Virus record (IMG/VR): IMGVR_UViG_3300028844_007041
Span: 1 to 60,349 of that record
DNA from: a virus
Length of the DNA: 60,349 nt
Strand: one strand, 5' to 3'
Below are positions 8,022 through 16,665 of the stretch, piece after piece. Both the position numbers and the translations under genes were made by a program. Every line of letters starts with the position of its first letter. Within the stretch, counting starts at the first letter, position 1. The notes beneath the pieces were generated by a model that was not told the DNA's origin, ran no database searches, and saw only the letters and a list, made by a program, of their open reading frames with translations.

Positions 8022-9608
8022 TCAACCAAATATTATTGCGTTTATGAATGAATCGTCTTCGAGAACTGCCATTTTCTTTGCAAGTTCTTCATCTGGTCTG
8101 TTTTCTAAGTTTTGATAATCAATCGAATTGAAAGTGAATGTGCCATTGGCATCTGTAGTCAGCACTAAATTTGCGGTGTTACCATCTTCTATATTTAGTT
8201 CTGTCAGCAATGTTGGTATAAATGGAGTGCCTTCAATTTCAGTATAATGTACGTTCGAAAATGTGTATGTATTTCCACTAATTTTTAGAACTTGTGTATT
8301 TGCTGTTCCATGTACAATATTTAAATCAACAAGTTTGTTTGGTATGTAAGGAGTACCTTCAATCTCATCATAGATTACGTTTGCAAAGAAATAGTCACCA
8401 GCACCATCTGTTTTTAAAACTGTATTTGTCTCAACAACATCACTGTTCACACCAATATCAAACAAGTCAACTGGTATGGATGGTTTGTTTAGAATGTCTG
8501 CATAATCAACAGTGCCACCCATTGGACGAAACTCAAAAGTACCGTCACCGTTTGCAGTCAAAACTAAGCCGTCAGAGCCGTCAGAAACGCCCAGGTCAAG
8601 CAGAGAGGTCGGTATGTATGGCGTGCCTTGAACTTGAGAATATTGTATTGAATTAAATGCAAAATTGCCAGCACCATCTGTCATCAGATATGAATTATTA
8701 CTGCCATCAGAAATTGAAAGATCCGTGAGCAATGCTGGAATTGCCGGTGTGTTTGTTAGATTTGAATAATCATAAACAAAACTTGATGCATCAATTGGAC
8801 CAAATGTATAGTTGCCCGCACCATCTGTTGTTAAGACTTCTCCTGCATCACCATCAACAATACCAAGGTCTACTAAATCTTGTGGTATCGGTCTTGCTGT
8901 GAAACTAAAACCACCTGCACCATCAGTGACAAGAACTGAATTTAAAACACCGTCAACAACTCCTAGATCAAGAATTGAAGTTGGTAGTGTTGGTAGATTG
9001 TCAAGATGATTGTAGTTGATTGTCCGAAAGGAAACGTTACCTGTGCCATCTGTTGTTAGTACAGTATTCGGCGAGCCGTCATCAATGTTGATTTCAAAAA
9101 TGGTTGCTGGTATTCTTCTCTCTGTGAATGCTGGTCCATTCTGCGACATCACAAGAACGGAGTTTGCATTACCTGCAACAATACCTAAATCAAATATTGA
9201 TTGTGGAATATATGGAACATCAAGTAGATCATTATAACTGTATTGACGAAATGAAAATGTATTGGCACCATCTGCAAGAAGAGCCAGATTTGCCACACCA
9301 TCATCAATGTTTAAATCGGTAAGTTTTTCTGGTATGAAAGTTGTGCTGATATATTCATTAATATTTTTGTTGACAAAGTATTGATGTTCGTCATCAAAAA
9401 CAAAAATGTTTCCATCAACAGGAGTTTGTGTAACGGCAAATCTTGCGATTGTATTATCAGCAAATATTTCAGCAGGTGTTAAATCATCAACACCAATCAA
9501 GCCACCATCAATTGCAGTGTTTTTGAATGAAATGTTTTTGAAAGAACCGCCAGAATAATTGTCAGCAATACTTTTCTGAATTTCTGCAATTGAGAGTATT
9601 TTACTCAT
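8022..9608 (-). CDS. ten-repeat tail fibre shaft protein, 528 aa
   Basis: Made almost entirely of about ten units of 40-45 residues. A consensus unit reads YIPTSLLDLGVSDGSDG, then LVLTANGDGTFEFRPM, then a Y-x-x-(I/L)-x-x-x-P turn into the next unit. Such repeats form long fibrous shafts. The start (KILSIAEIQKSIADNYSGGS) is helical and probably anchors the protein. The C-terminus DDSFINAIIFG resembles that of two other fibres here. The 114-residue companion genes flank it on both sides (4-nt gaps). Confidence 0.7.
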   Translation of the reverse strand: MSKILSIAEIQKSIADNYSGGSFKNISFKNTAIDGGLIGVDDLTPAEIFADNTIARFAVTQTPVDGNIFVFDDEHQYFVNKNINEYISTTFIPEKLTDLNIDDGVANLALLADGANTFSFRQYSYNDLLDVPYIPQSIFDLGIVAGNANSVLVMSQNGPAFTERRIPATIFEINIDDGSPNTVLTTDGTGNVSFRTINYNHLDNLPTLPTSILDLGVVDGVLNSVLVTDGAGGFSFTARPIPQDLVDLGIVDGDAGEVLTTDGAGNYTFGPIDASSFVYDYSNLTNTPAIPALLTDLSISDGSNNSYLMTDGAGNFAFNSIQYSQVQGTPYIPTSLLDLGVSDGSDGLVLTANGDGTFEFRPMGGTVDYADILNKPSIPVDLFDIGVNSDVVETNTVLKTDGAGDYFFANVIYDEIEGTPYIPNKLVDLNIVHGTANTQVLKISGNTYTFSNVHYTEIEGTPFIPTLLTELNIEDGNTANLVLTTDANGTFTFNSIDYQNLENRPDEELAKKMAVLEDDSFINAIIFG

Positions 9609-9612
9609 TTAT

Positions 9613-9957
9613 TTAACTTATTTCTAAAATACTTAAAGCTACATCGAGTCCGTTCGCTACATTACAGATTGCTGATAGTTGGTCTGTGGGTTGAAGAACA
9701 AGTTTTTGTCCGGCGAAAACTTCAAGTGTGCTACTATTTGGTATTGATACCTCATTCAGTAGCACTACATCTGAATTTGTTTCACCATCAACGGTATCAG
9801 ACTGAAGACTAATCGTAGCCGTTATAATACCACTAGATTTATTTGAAAGAATTAAGCCCAATACAATGATTGAATTCACCGATCCCGGTACAATGTAAAT
9901 TGCATCGGGATTGATGTTTGATATATCAGACTTAGTTTTAAGTTTAAAGTTATTCAT
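9613..9957 (-). CDS. 114-aa beta-rich companion protein (paralog B)
   Basis: Paralog of 7674-8018 with the same length and strand order: AIYIVPGSVNSIIVLGLILS, then TATISLQSDTV, then STLEVFAGQKLVLQPTDQL and a closing DVALSILEIS. Sequence identity to paralog A is low, but key positions (VPxSxxxIxxG, L-x-x-x-D-x-L/V) align. It lies between the 1242-residue fibre gene (13-nt gap) and the ten-repeat fibre gene. Function unknown; it seems to travel with fibres. Confidence 0.6.
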   Translation of the reverse strand: MNNFKLKTKSDISNINPDAIYIVPGSVNSIIVLGLILSNKSSGIITATISLQSDTVDGETNSDVVLLNEVSIPNSSTLEVFAGQKLVLQPTDQLSAICNVANGLDVALSILEIS

Positions 9958-9970
9958 TTAGATCCGATGA

Positions 9971-12900
9971 TCACCATGATGTTGTTAATGAAGTTCTTAC
10001 CCAGGCCCACTTATTTGGATCAGCAGCAGGCCCTGTACAAATGTAGAGATGATTACCATCACTATACATCATATTCTTTTGACCTCGAACATCAACTGGC
10101 TTAGGAATACCTGTATCTCCTGAGTAGTGTGCTGCCCATACAGCATCATTAACTATGAAACTGATATTGTGTGTTTCATACCATTGCAATAGTTTTTGGT
10201 CGTCAGGATCAGACATACTTTTTGTTGATAGTGCTTGCATGTCTACAGCACCAGCAAATATATTTCCGAATCGGTCCCATGATGTACCAATTGCGGTATT
10301 ACCATTTAATGGTTTAAGAACAAAATCTTCTACATTAATTGGACCGGTAAGTGTTTTGTTTGAGATTGTTTGTATACCACTAGTTGTTACTGCCTCACCT
10401 TGACTTTTTGGATCAATCAAGTTGATTCTGAAATCAAAATCAGCACAAGGATCTGAGAAACTACAACCTCTTCGTGTTGCTGCTCCATATCCAGCACCTT
10501 CTTCATGCCAAGAATACGAAGACCAGAAAGGATCAGATTGACTTCGATCTGTATTGTTACCATCTCTTGGCGCAATAACATTATGGCATACACCAAAATT
10601 AAGTGAAAATGGTACACCACCGGCAAGAGCATCAGAATAATTTAAGAACCAGCCATGTCCTAATACGGGATCAGCGGCAGCCTTTGCCGGATCATTCATC
10701 AATTCTTGTTGTTTATGATATGATGGTGTATCATAAACAGGTAATCGAATTGCATCAATAGTATCGAACTGCTTAACTGTTAATCTAGCTTCAAGGACTG
10801 TTCCCACTTGTGCGTTTACATCAAAGGAAGGTGTATAACGATCAAAGAAATCATTAATATTACCGGAACGTCCATCACGGAAAGTTATTTGATTTGCATT
10901 CTCAAACCAGAACATGTTACTTAAATTACCTCCCAAGTTTGCGCACTCTCGGCTTGCAACATAATCTGCATCAGAACTACCGTTTTTCATGAAGTTACAT
11001 TTTGCAACCAATTTTGGACTACCGAAATCATAGTCAGATTGTTTTGCATACTTCCACCAAGCACCTCCATGAGCATTCATACCTTCACTAAGTGAAGTTA
11101 ATGAGCCAACAAATTGAAATGGTACTTCATAAATTTCAAGTTCATATAAGTGACCGACTTCATTTGTCAATGTTGAATGTCCTCTAGTTTCAAGTACTTT
11201 TGCACTGACTTGACTTTTTAGACCGGGTACTTTATAGCGATCAAAGTAAGTTGAGATCCACATTTGATATTGATTCAAATTTTCACCAGTATTTGAATCT
11301 CTTCCAGCATCTGGCTTACCACGATTTTTACGATTGTAAGAGGCTGTGAAATAAATGTCACCTTGTCTAGGATCTGCAAGTGCTAAATCACCTTTAAACT
11401 TTCTTGCATTTCCAATTACGGTTCTTTGAAGATCATCTTCAGCACCTTTCCAATAACCTGGAGTTAGACCAAATTTTTTCTCGTACAAGGTCTGAGGTGC
11501 TCGACTCGCTGGAGGAGCATCTAAGAATCTTCTTGTAATATCTACATATGCATCAACTTTCTTACCATCAATTTCTTTTGGTAGATACTCCAGTTGCATA
11601 TCTGTTTGTTTAAGTTCAACAAGCTCAGGACTTACAGCAGAAATACCACCATTCATATTACCAATATTAAAATCATTTCTGTTGCTGATAAACACATAGC
11701 TTTCATGTACTAGTGTTTTGTCACGAACTTTTGCAATTGGTGCGCTGAATTCAATACCGTCTTTTGTCGAAGAAATTGCAGAATCACCAAAATGAATTGT
11801 ACTACCACTAACGTAAAGTTCTTTCCATTTTTTAGTTGGAGTACCAAGTGAATATCCTTCATCGACTTCTGGAACTAAATCACCTTCAAAGACTGTTGTG
11901 CCTTTAAACTTCTTATTTTCGAGAGTTTGTTCACCCTCTGCTGTGATTTGTTCACCTCCACTTGTTGGATAAGTTTCTTTCATTTCATATTCAACCCATG
12001 TACAATTTGTCAAATCAGTAAGAAGAGTTGAATTCACACCAAGTTTTATTGCACATTTATCGTTCGCTGTCCAAACAGGACCATCAGTATGGCTTAATGA
12101 ATTTGCAAATGCACCACCAGGTCTTGCATCATTGACATAAGTCATTGTTCTTGACCATGTATTATTACCAAGTGTAATCGTACATTCATAATTATTCATT
12201 AAGTTATATGGACCAACTAGACCACTAGTTCCATCAACACCGGGCATAGCATAATAAGTATTGCCAGACAAGAGAGTTGACTTTAATTCTGTTCCTAGTG
12301 CAGCAGGATCACTTGGATTTTTTCCAAGGTCAAAATCTTCAAGAGTAATGTATTGTTCACCGTTTAGTACTAGCGTACCAGTATCAATAGCGCCTTGTGT
12401 CCAACCACTATAACGATGTTTGAAAATTGTTCGTTCTGATGGTGAAATCATTGGCTTATTGATTGCAATTCCGTTACCACCATCACTCATTGCAACTTCA
12501 CCAATGTGCAATGTAGATGCAGTCAACCACAAATCAGTAAAACGTGACGTTGCCGAACCAAGTGAATATGCATTTGATGTACCAGGAATTAAATCACCAA
12601 TAACTGTACCACCAATACCACCACCAGTTGCAGCATTGCCCGGTGCCCACAAATGAGTATTTGAATCATACATCAACGATGCACCTTGCCAAGCAGCATT
12701 TGATGTTGTATCAACATCTGTTAGATCATCAATGTTCATAACAATATTATTGTTAGCAGCAATAATTGTTTTATTCTTTAATTCTTGAGATAGATTATTA
12801 ACTACTACTTCACCAATACCTTCAATTGCTTCAGTTTCAACTAATAAATTAAACAATGAGGTTGCTGTTAATTCAGTTGAAATTAAACCACCTGCTCCAT

Positions 12901-13699
12901 TTTCAACTGTAATTTGATTAATCGCACTTACATACCAACAATCAGGGTTTGTACCACCACGAAGTGCTGGATCAGGTTGAAATGGATATACATTACCATT
13001 CAATGTTAATTTTGGTACAATGTTACCAAGAAAGTCCCAAACAGGTCCACTTGTTAAGTCAAGTCCGGGTAATGAGTGAAACGTTGTTGCACCAATTGTT
13101 GTAGACACACAATTTGCTTGGTCAATAACAATACTATCGGCACCCTGTATTCTTAAACCAGCTGGAGACATTCCATCATTTTGATCTGTTGTCACATCGC
13201 ACAAGGTTGTAAATGTGCGGTCTTCACTTGTCTGTAATTTTAATCGTCTTGCACCAGGTGTTGCTGAATCGGAAAATAGTCTTAATTCATCTGGCATGAA
13301 ATAGGTATTTCCACCTAACCACAAATCATTAAGTTCTTGTGTTTTTGCACCGATATTATAATTATTTCCGGATTCAGGTACCAAATTACCTACAACATTT
13401 CCCGACAACTTATCTGTTGGTGTCCAGCTTGTTCCGTTCCACTGTAAAACTTGCTCTGCTGGCCAGGTTCTCGCATTTGTCATTGCATTCTGACCACCAC
13501 TATTTAATGGTGCAGTATCTGCCAATTGACCTAATGTGAATGTACCTTTTTGCGTTGGAGTAATTGAAGTACCTCCACCTCCACCAAGAGTTTTATATAA
13601 CTCAGTAAAGTTTTCATTGATCTTACGGGCACCTTCTCGTAGATTATCACCTGTATTATCATTCGGCGTTGAACCTCTATAAATTTGTTGATTTGCCAT
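9971..13699 (-). CDS. large modular tail fibre protein, 1242 aa
   Basis: The N-terminus (YRGSTPNDNTGDNLREGARK, then INENFTELY) is a phage structural motif that I recognise from many tail fibre and baseplate-attached proteins. At least three shaft modules follow with the pattern NLVPESGNNYNIGAKTQELN / LIPGTSNAYSLGSATSRFTD / LVPEVDEGYSLGTPTKKWKE plus a short strand DLWL or ELYVSG; a fourth, weaker one is near residue 1165. A large non-repetitive domain at about 650-1130, rich in aromatic and charged residues, may be a receptor-binding or baseplate-contact domain. Probably a long fibre subunit. Confidence 0.65.
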   Translation of the reverse strand: MANQQIYRGSTPNDNTGDNLREGARKINENFTELYKTLGGGGGTSITPTQKGTFTLGQLADTAPLNSGGQNAMTNARTWPAEQVLQWNGTSWTPTDKLSGNVVGNLVPESGNNYNIGAKTQELNDLWLGGNTYFMPDELRLFSDSATPGARRLKLQTSEDRTFTTLCDVTTDQNDGMSPAGLRIQGADSIVIDQANCVSTTIGATTFHSLPGLDLTSGPVWDFLGNIVPKLTLNGNVYPFQPDPALRGGTNPDCWYVSAINQITVENGAGGLISTELTATSLFNLLVETEAIEGIGEVVVNNLSQELKNKTIIAANNNIVMNIDDLTDVDTTSNAAWQGASLMYDSNTHLWAPGNAATGGGIGGTVIGDLIPGTSNAYSLGSATSRFTDLWLTASTLHIGEVAMSDGGNGIAINKPMISPSERTIFKHRYSGWTQGAIDTGTLVLNGEQYITLEDFDLGKNPSDPAALGTELKSTLLSGNTYYAMPGVDGTSGLVGPYNLMNNYECTITLGNNTWSRTMTYVNDARPGGAFANSLSHTDGPVWTANDKCAIKLGVNSTLLTDLTNCTWVEYEMKETYPTSGGEQITAEGEQTLENKKFKGTTVFEGDLVPEVDEGYSLGTPTKKWKELYVSGSTIHFGDSAISSTKDGIEFSAPIAKVRDKTLVHESYVFISNRNDFNIGNMNGGISAVSPELVELKQTDMQLEYLPKEIDGKKVDAYVDITRRFLDAPPASRAPQTLYEKKFGLTPGYWKGAEDDLQRTVIGNARKFKGDLALADPRQGDIYFTASYNRKNRGKPDAGRDSNTGENLNQYQMWISTYFDRYKVPGLKSQVSAKVLETRGHSTLTNEVGHLYELEIYEVPFQFVGSLTSLSEGMNAHGGAWWKYAKQSDYDFGSPKLVAKCNFMKNGSSDADYVASRECANLGGNLSNMFWFENANQITFRDGRSGNINDFFDRYTPSFDVNAQVGTVLEARLTVKQFDTIDAIRLPVYDTPSYHKQQELMNDPAKAAADPVLGHGWFLNYSDALAGGVPFSLNFGVCHNVIAPRDGNNTDRSQSDPFWSSYSWHEEGAGYGAATRRGCSFSDPCADFDFRINLIDPKSQGEAVTTSGIQTISNKTLTGPINVEDFVLKPLNGNTAIGTSWDRFGNIFAGAVDMQALSTKSMSDPDDQKLLQWYETHNISFIVNDAVWAAHYSGDTGIPKPVDVRGQKNMMYSDGNHLYICTGPAADPNKWAWVRTSLTTSW

Positions 13700-13735
13700 A
13701 TCTTATTCTCTTAGTATATTAAGTTTTACAGTGTT

Positions 13736-14005
13736 TTATCCTAAAGCAATAGCAAGAGCCGTGGCGTCTTCTGATGCTGTTCTTACAATACCTGTTGATA
13801 AAGTATTTAAATTAACATGAAAAGTATTACCGCTATTTGTTTCTAACGTTAAGGTGTTCGTTGAATTATTAAAAGAAGCTGCACTTATGTACACATCAAA
13901 AGAATCGCTTATTCCTTTGATAAAAGTTTCAGGTGGTATTTCAATGATACCATTATTAGATCGGAATATTGTTTTTCCATCAAGATTTAAAATACCCTTT
14001 GCCAT
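13736..14005 (-). CDS. small fibre-associated protein, 89 aa
   Basis: The first 28 residues (AKGILNLDGKTIFRSNNGII) and a central beta segment (NTLTLETNSGNTFHVNLNTL) suggest a small beta protein. It ends ASEDATALAIALG, closely resembling the C-terminus of the 268-residue fibre (IIFSIALG). That shared tail may be a docking peptide. No closer identification is possible. Confidence 0.55.
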   Translation of the reverse strand: MAKGILNLDGKTIFRSNNGIIEIPPETFIKGISDSFDVYISAASFNNSTNTLTLETNSGNTFHVNLNTLSTGIVRTASEDATALAIALG

Positions 14006-14011
14006 AATTTA

Positions 14012-14464
14012 TTATTCACCTGTATCTAAAATTTCTGTAAACAATTCTGTACTATGGTACCGTATCCAACCATTTGCAGCAACGCCGAAACTATCACCTG
14101 GTATACCTGCACTTCCTGCAATACTAGGTGTCTCGGCTGGCACTTGATAATAATTACCATTATACTCTACAACTTCATATTCTGCATAATTTCCTGTTGC
14201 TTCCCAATCTTCACGGAAAACTGGTAATCCCTCTTCAATGTTTTCAACATTTACAACATGTCCATTTTTTGCAATAATCTTACTAACGTTTCGCCAATTA
14301 AAACTATCCACAGTTTTGTTTTCAAAATGAGACATACCATATTGTGATGAATCATAAACTGTTTCAAAGATGGGAAAATGTCCGGATATATCTTTCAATA
14401 CACCAACTTGAAGTCTATCGACTTTTTGTATTTTAACTCCACCTAAATTAAATATCTGCGGCAT
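14012..14464 (-). CDS. structural protein with possible carbohydrate-binding C-terminus, 150 aa
   Basis: The N-terminal 70 residues (MPQIFNLGGVKIQKVDRLQV) are paralogous to the whole of the next upstream gene. The C-terminal half reads WEATGNYAEYEVVEYNGNYY, then QVPAETPSIAG and GVAANGWIRY. This W...Y...V-x-Y-x-G-x-x-Y...W layout is reminiscent of CBM5/12 chitin-binding modules and of similar short modules in phage fibres. Its ATG overlaps the upstream stop as TGATG. Binding to a sugar is an inference. Confidence 0.6.
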   Translation of the reverse strand: MPQIFNLGGVKIQKVDRLQVGVLKDISGHFPIFETVYDSSQYGMSHFENKTVDSFNWRNVSKIIAKNGHVVNVENIEEGLPVFREDWEATGNYAEYEVVEYNGNYYQVPAETPSIAGSAGIPGDSFGVAANGWIRYHSTELFTEILDTGE

Positions 14465-14667
14465 CAGACAGTTTCCTTAATATTTTGTGCTGTGATTGGA
14501 CGCCCAGATTTGGTATAAATTGTGTTTACATTATGGAGTATAACACTATTTGAACCAGTATCAAACTCTAAAATTTTATAAGTTCCGGAATCATCCATAA
14601 TTTTATTTGTTCTCAACTCAGCAACATTTTCAATCGGTGTTCCTCTTAAATTAAATACTTGTGACAT
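14464..14667 (-). CDS. 67-aa paralog of the neighbouring N-terminal domain
   Basis: MSQVFNLRGTPIENVAELRT aligns with MPQIFNLGGVKIQKVDRLQV of the 150-residue protein; both continue with a D-x-SG-x-(Y/F) turn and an N-(I/V)-(I/K)-x-I-x-(T/A)-K-(S/N)-G segment. It is therefore the stand-alone form of an attachment domain. The genes overlap by one base (TGATG). Probably a small tail or fibre-base protein; function unknown. Confidence 0.6.
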   Translation of the reverse strand: MSQVFNLRGTPIENVAELRTNKIMDDSGTYKILEFDTGSNSVILHNVNTIYTKSGRPITAQNIKETV

Positions 14668-14670
14668 ATA

Positions 14671-15006
14671 TTAAAACTCGTTTTCTGAAATTTTAGTTTC
14701 AAATTCGGTTAGTGTAATTTCTTTTATCAGTCTTGATGAACCATCTACAAAGTATAAACGAACTGAATCTTCTTCTGCTCGAGCACAACTTAAATTTTTA
14801 ATATTCACTCCTACATTATTTATTATGATAATTCTAGTTGTTTTTGATGAGCTAATTACTTCAATAAAGTGATTAAATTCATTTTCAGATTGTTGTATCT
14901 GTGCTACAACATTACCATTAAAAATTAAAGTTAATATGCTATCATTAAAATTAAAAAACTGAAAGTTTTCATAATTATATAACTGATCTTCAAATCGCAA
15001 AAACAT
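14671..15006 (-). CDS. hypothetical protein, 111 aa
   Basis: Not recognised. It is rich in beta-strand-forming residues (LTLIFNGNVVAQI, TTRIIIINNVGVNIKN, VRLYFVDGS) and has an aromatic N-terminus (FLRFEDQLYNYENFQFFNF). There is no signal peptide, membrane span or catalytic motif. It lies 3 nt above the 67-residue gene inside the tail block, so a small virion component is the default guess. Confidence 0.5.
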   Translation of the reverse strand: MFLRFEDQLYNYENFQFFNFNDSILTLIFNGNVVAQIQQSENEFNHFIEVISSSKTTRIIIINNVGVNIKNLSCARAEEDSVRLYFVDGSSRLIKEITLTEFETKISENEF

Positions 15007-15020
15007 TATACTATATTTAT

Positions 15021-16622
15021 TTAATATGGAGAAACTGCAGGATAATTGACAGTATTAGCATTTACTTGCCACAATCCCATTCCGTATTTGATATACCAAG
15101 TCTTATAAAAACTTTCCCACTCAAGATGAATCACTGCAGGAACGTTTGTACCTTGATTGTATACAACACCACCGCCAGCATGTCCATCAAGCACACCTTC
15201 ATAATTCATAAAGTTTGTACTGTAAGCATTGATCCAAACATTTTGTGTAAGTGTATTTTTTACAACTTTAATTTCAAGATGTGAGTCTGGAGAATAACCT
15301 CCACCCATTTGCGGTAGATTAATATACAAATCATCACAAGTAGTATTTGCATAGATATGCAAACCGCCACGATGTGCAATCATATCGTGAGATACAGTAA
15401 TTGTATTATTTGAATTTGCAATGGTATCATATGTAGTATTTGCTACATCATTAAAATTTGTAACAGTTGTCTTAGGAACGAATGTAGTATCATTGCAGAA
15501 TAATTGTGTTCCTGTATGTGCGTGGAATCCTTTACCACGAATATTCAATACACGAACAATTGCACCAGCTGATAGTGGTTCTGCAAATTTTAAAATCTTA
15601 TATTCATTACCTACATATACTAAATTACCAGTAGTTGCATCTGTAGTAACTTGAGCAGGTGTTGTCATGATTTCATAGTTCAATGTAGACTGTACAACAC
15701 CGTCAATTGAGATCAACAATCCAAATTTGTCAAGAATTTCATTCTCAAGTAGGAATGTATCTTGGTTGTTTACTGCTTCAAAAATTTCTTCAATTGATGG
15801 ACTCATTTCAACATTTGTTGCTGTTGAAGCACGAATAGTAACATCTGTTTCTGCGGGCGGTGGATCACCTAAAAAGTTAATTCTTGTAAAGCTATCAAAT
15901 TGTTCAAATTCATATGAAACAAATGGCTTTTGAATCACACCACCAACACTAATGAGTGCGTTGTAAATTGAGATAGGTACTGTGATATCAAAGATTGATT
16001 GAAATCCGTCTCCCTCAAATACTTCAATATGATTCCAAATACCTACTTTAAGACTATCAACATATTGCTTTGTTGCAACATCATGAGCATGTGTAGGTAA
16101 TGCAGCATTACGAATTTTACCAAAGTTCAGGTCAATACCAGTATCAGTTGGTCCTTGCATACTAATATCAGGATGTGTTTTACCAAACAATATTTGATCT
16201 TTGTCAGTAATTGATAATATGGTATCATGTATTTTAAATCCGGTCCCTATTGTAAGCCGCACGTTTGTTGGTTCAACTTCAAACTCTGTGAATACTTGTG
16301 TTGTTCCTGCAGTAGGAACAACATAATGAACCTTTTTAATATTCTTTACAGCACCATTATCAAACACAATGACTTTGTTTTTCATGACCTCTTCGTTATC
16401 ACGAATATCAATTGCTCTTTGGCCCGGAGCAGAAACTGCTGAAATTGGCATAGAGAGTGCGGCACCGCCGGTCAGTTTATTACCTGTTGTATCTGTTTTG
16501 TTTCCAAGCACTGTCGTACAATCCGCACCGGTTACTTGCATACCAGGTTGATTTAACGAGGATACTTTACCCACTCTCACAAATAATTCATCTTTTGCGA
16601 AACTACGATTAATAAAAGCCAT
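15021..16622 (-). CDS. tail fibre-like structural protein, 533 aa
   Basis: N-terminal half resembles phage fibre linkers: GKTHPDISMQGPTDTGIDLN followed by PTHAHDVATKQYVDS, the A-T-K-x-Y-V-D motif seen in many fibre and collar proteins. Two beta modules follow (about 205-275 and 285-365), with YNALISVGGVIQKPFVSYEF and LLISIDGVVQSTLNYEIM. The C-terminus (about 370-533) is a Gly/aromatic-rich domain ending WQVNANTVNYPAVSPY. A CATAAATA element 36 nt upstream could give it a late promoter; the SD is AGGATAAACTAAATG. Confidence 0.65.
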   Translation of the reverse strand: MAFINRSFAKDELFVRVGKVSSLNQPGMQVTGADCTTVLGNKTDTTGNKLTGGAALSMPISAVSAPGQRAIDIRDNEEVMKNKVIVFDNGAVKNIKKVHYVVPTAGTTQVFTEFEVEPTNVRLTIGTGFKIHDTILSITDKDQILFGKTHPDISMQGPTDTGIDLNFGKIRNAALPTHAHDVATKQYVDSLKVGIWNHIEVFEGDGFQSIFDITVPISIYNALISVGGVIQKPFVSYEFEQFDSFTRINFLGDPPPAETDVTIRASTATNVEMSPSIEEIFEAVNNQDTFLLENEILDKFGLLISIDGVVQSTLNYEIMTTPAQVTTDATTGNLVYVGNEYKILKFAEPLSAGAIVRVLNIRGKGFHAHTGTQLFCNDTTFVPKTTVTNFNDVANTTYDTIANSNNTITVSHDMIAHRGGLHIYANTTCDDLYINLPQMGGGYSPDSHLEIKVVKNTLTQNVWINAYSTNFMNYEGVLDGHAGGGVVYNQGTNVPAVIHLEWESFYKTWYIKYGMGLWQVNANTVNYPAVSPY

Positions 16623-16657
16623 TTAGTTTATCCTATGCTGAAAAGTTTTATTTTCCA

Positions 16658-16665
16658 TATTTATG
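16658..16665 (-). promoter_or_regulatory. late-promoter-like CATAAATA
   Basis: CATAAATA differs from the T4 late consensus TATAAATA at its first base only. It lies in a 43-nt gap directly upstream of the 533-residue fibre gene and downstream of the TAA of the 650-residue gene. Position supports a role, but A/T octamers are common in this DNA. Confidence 0.35.
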
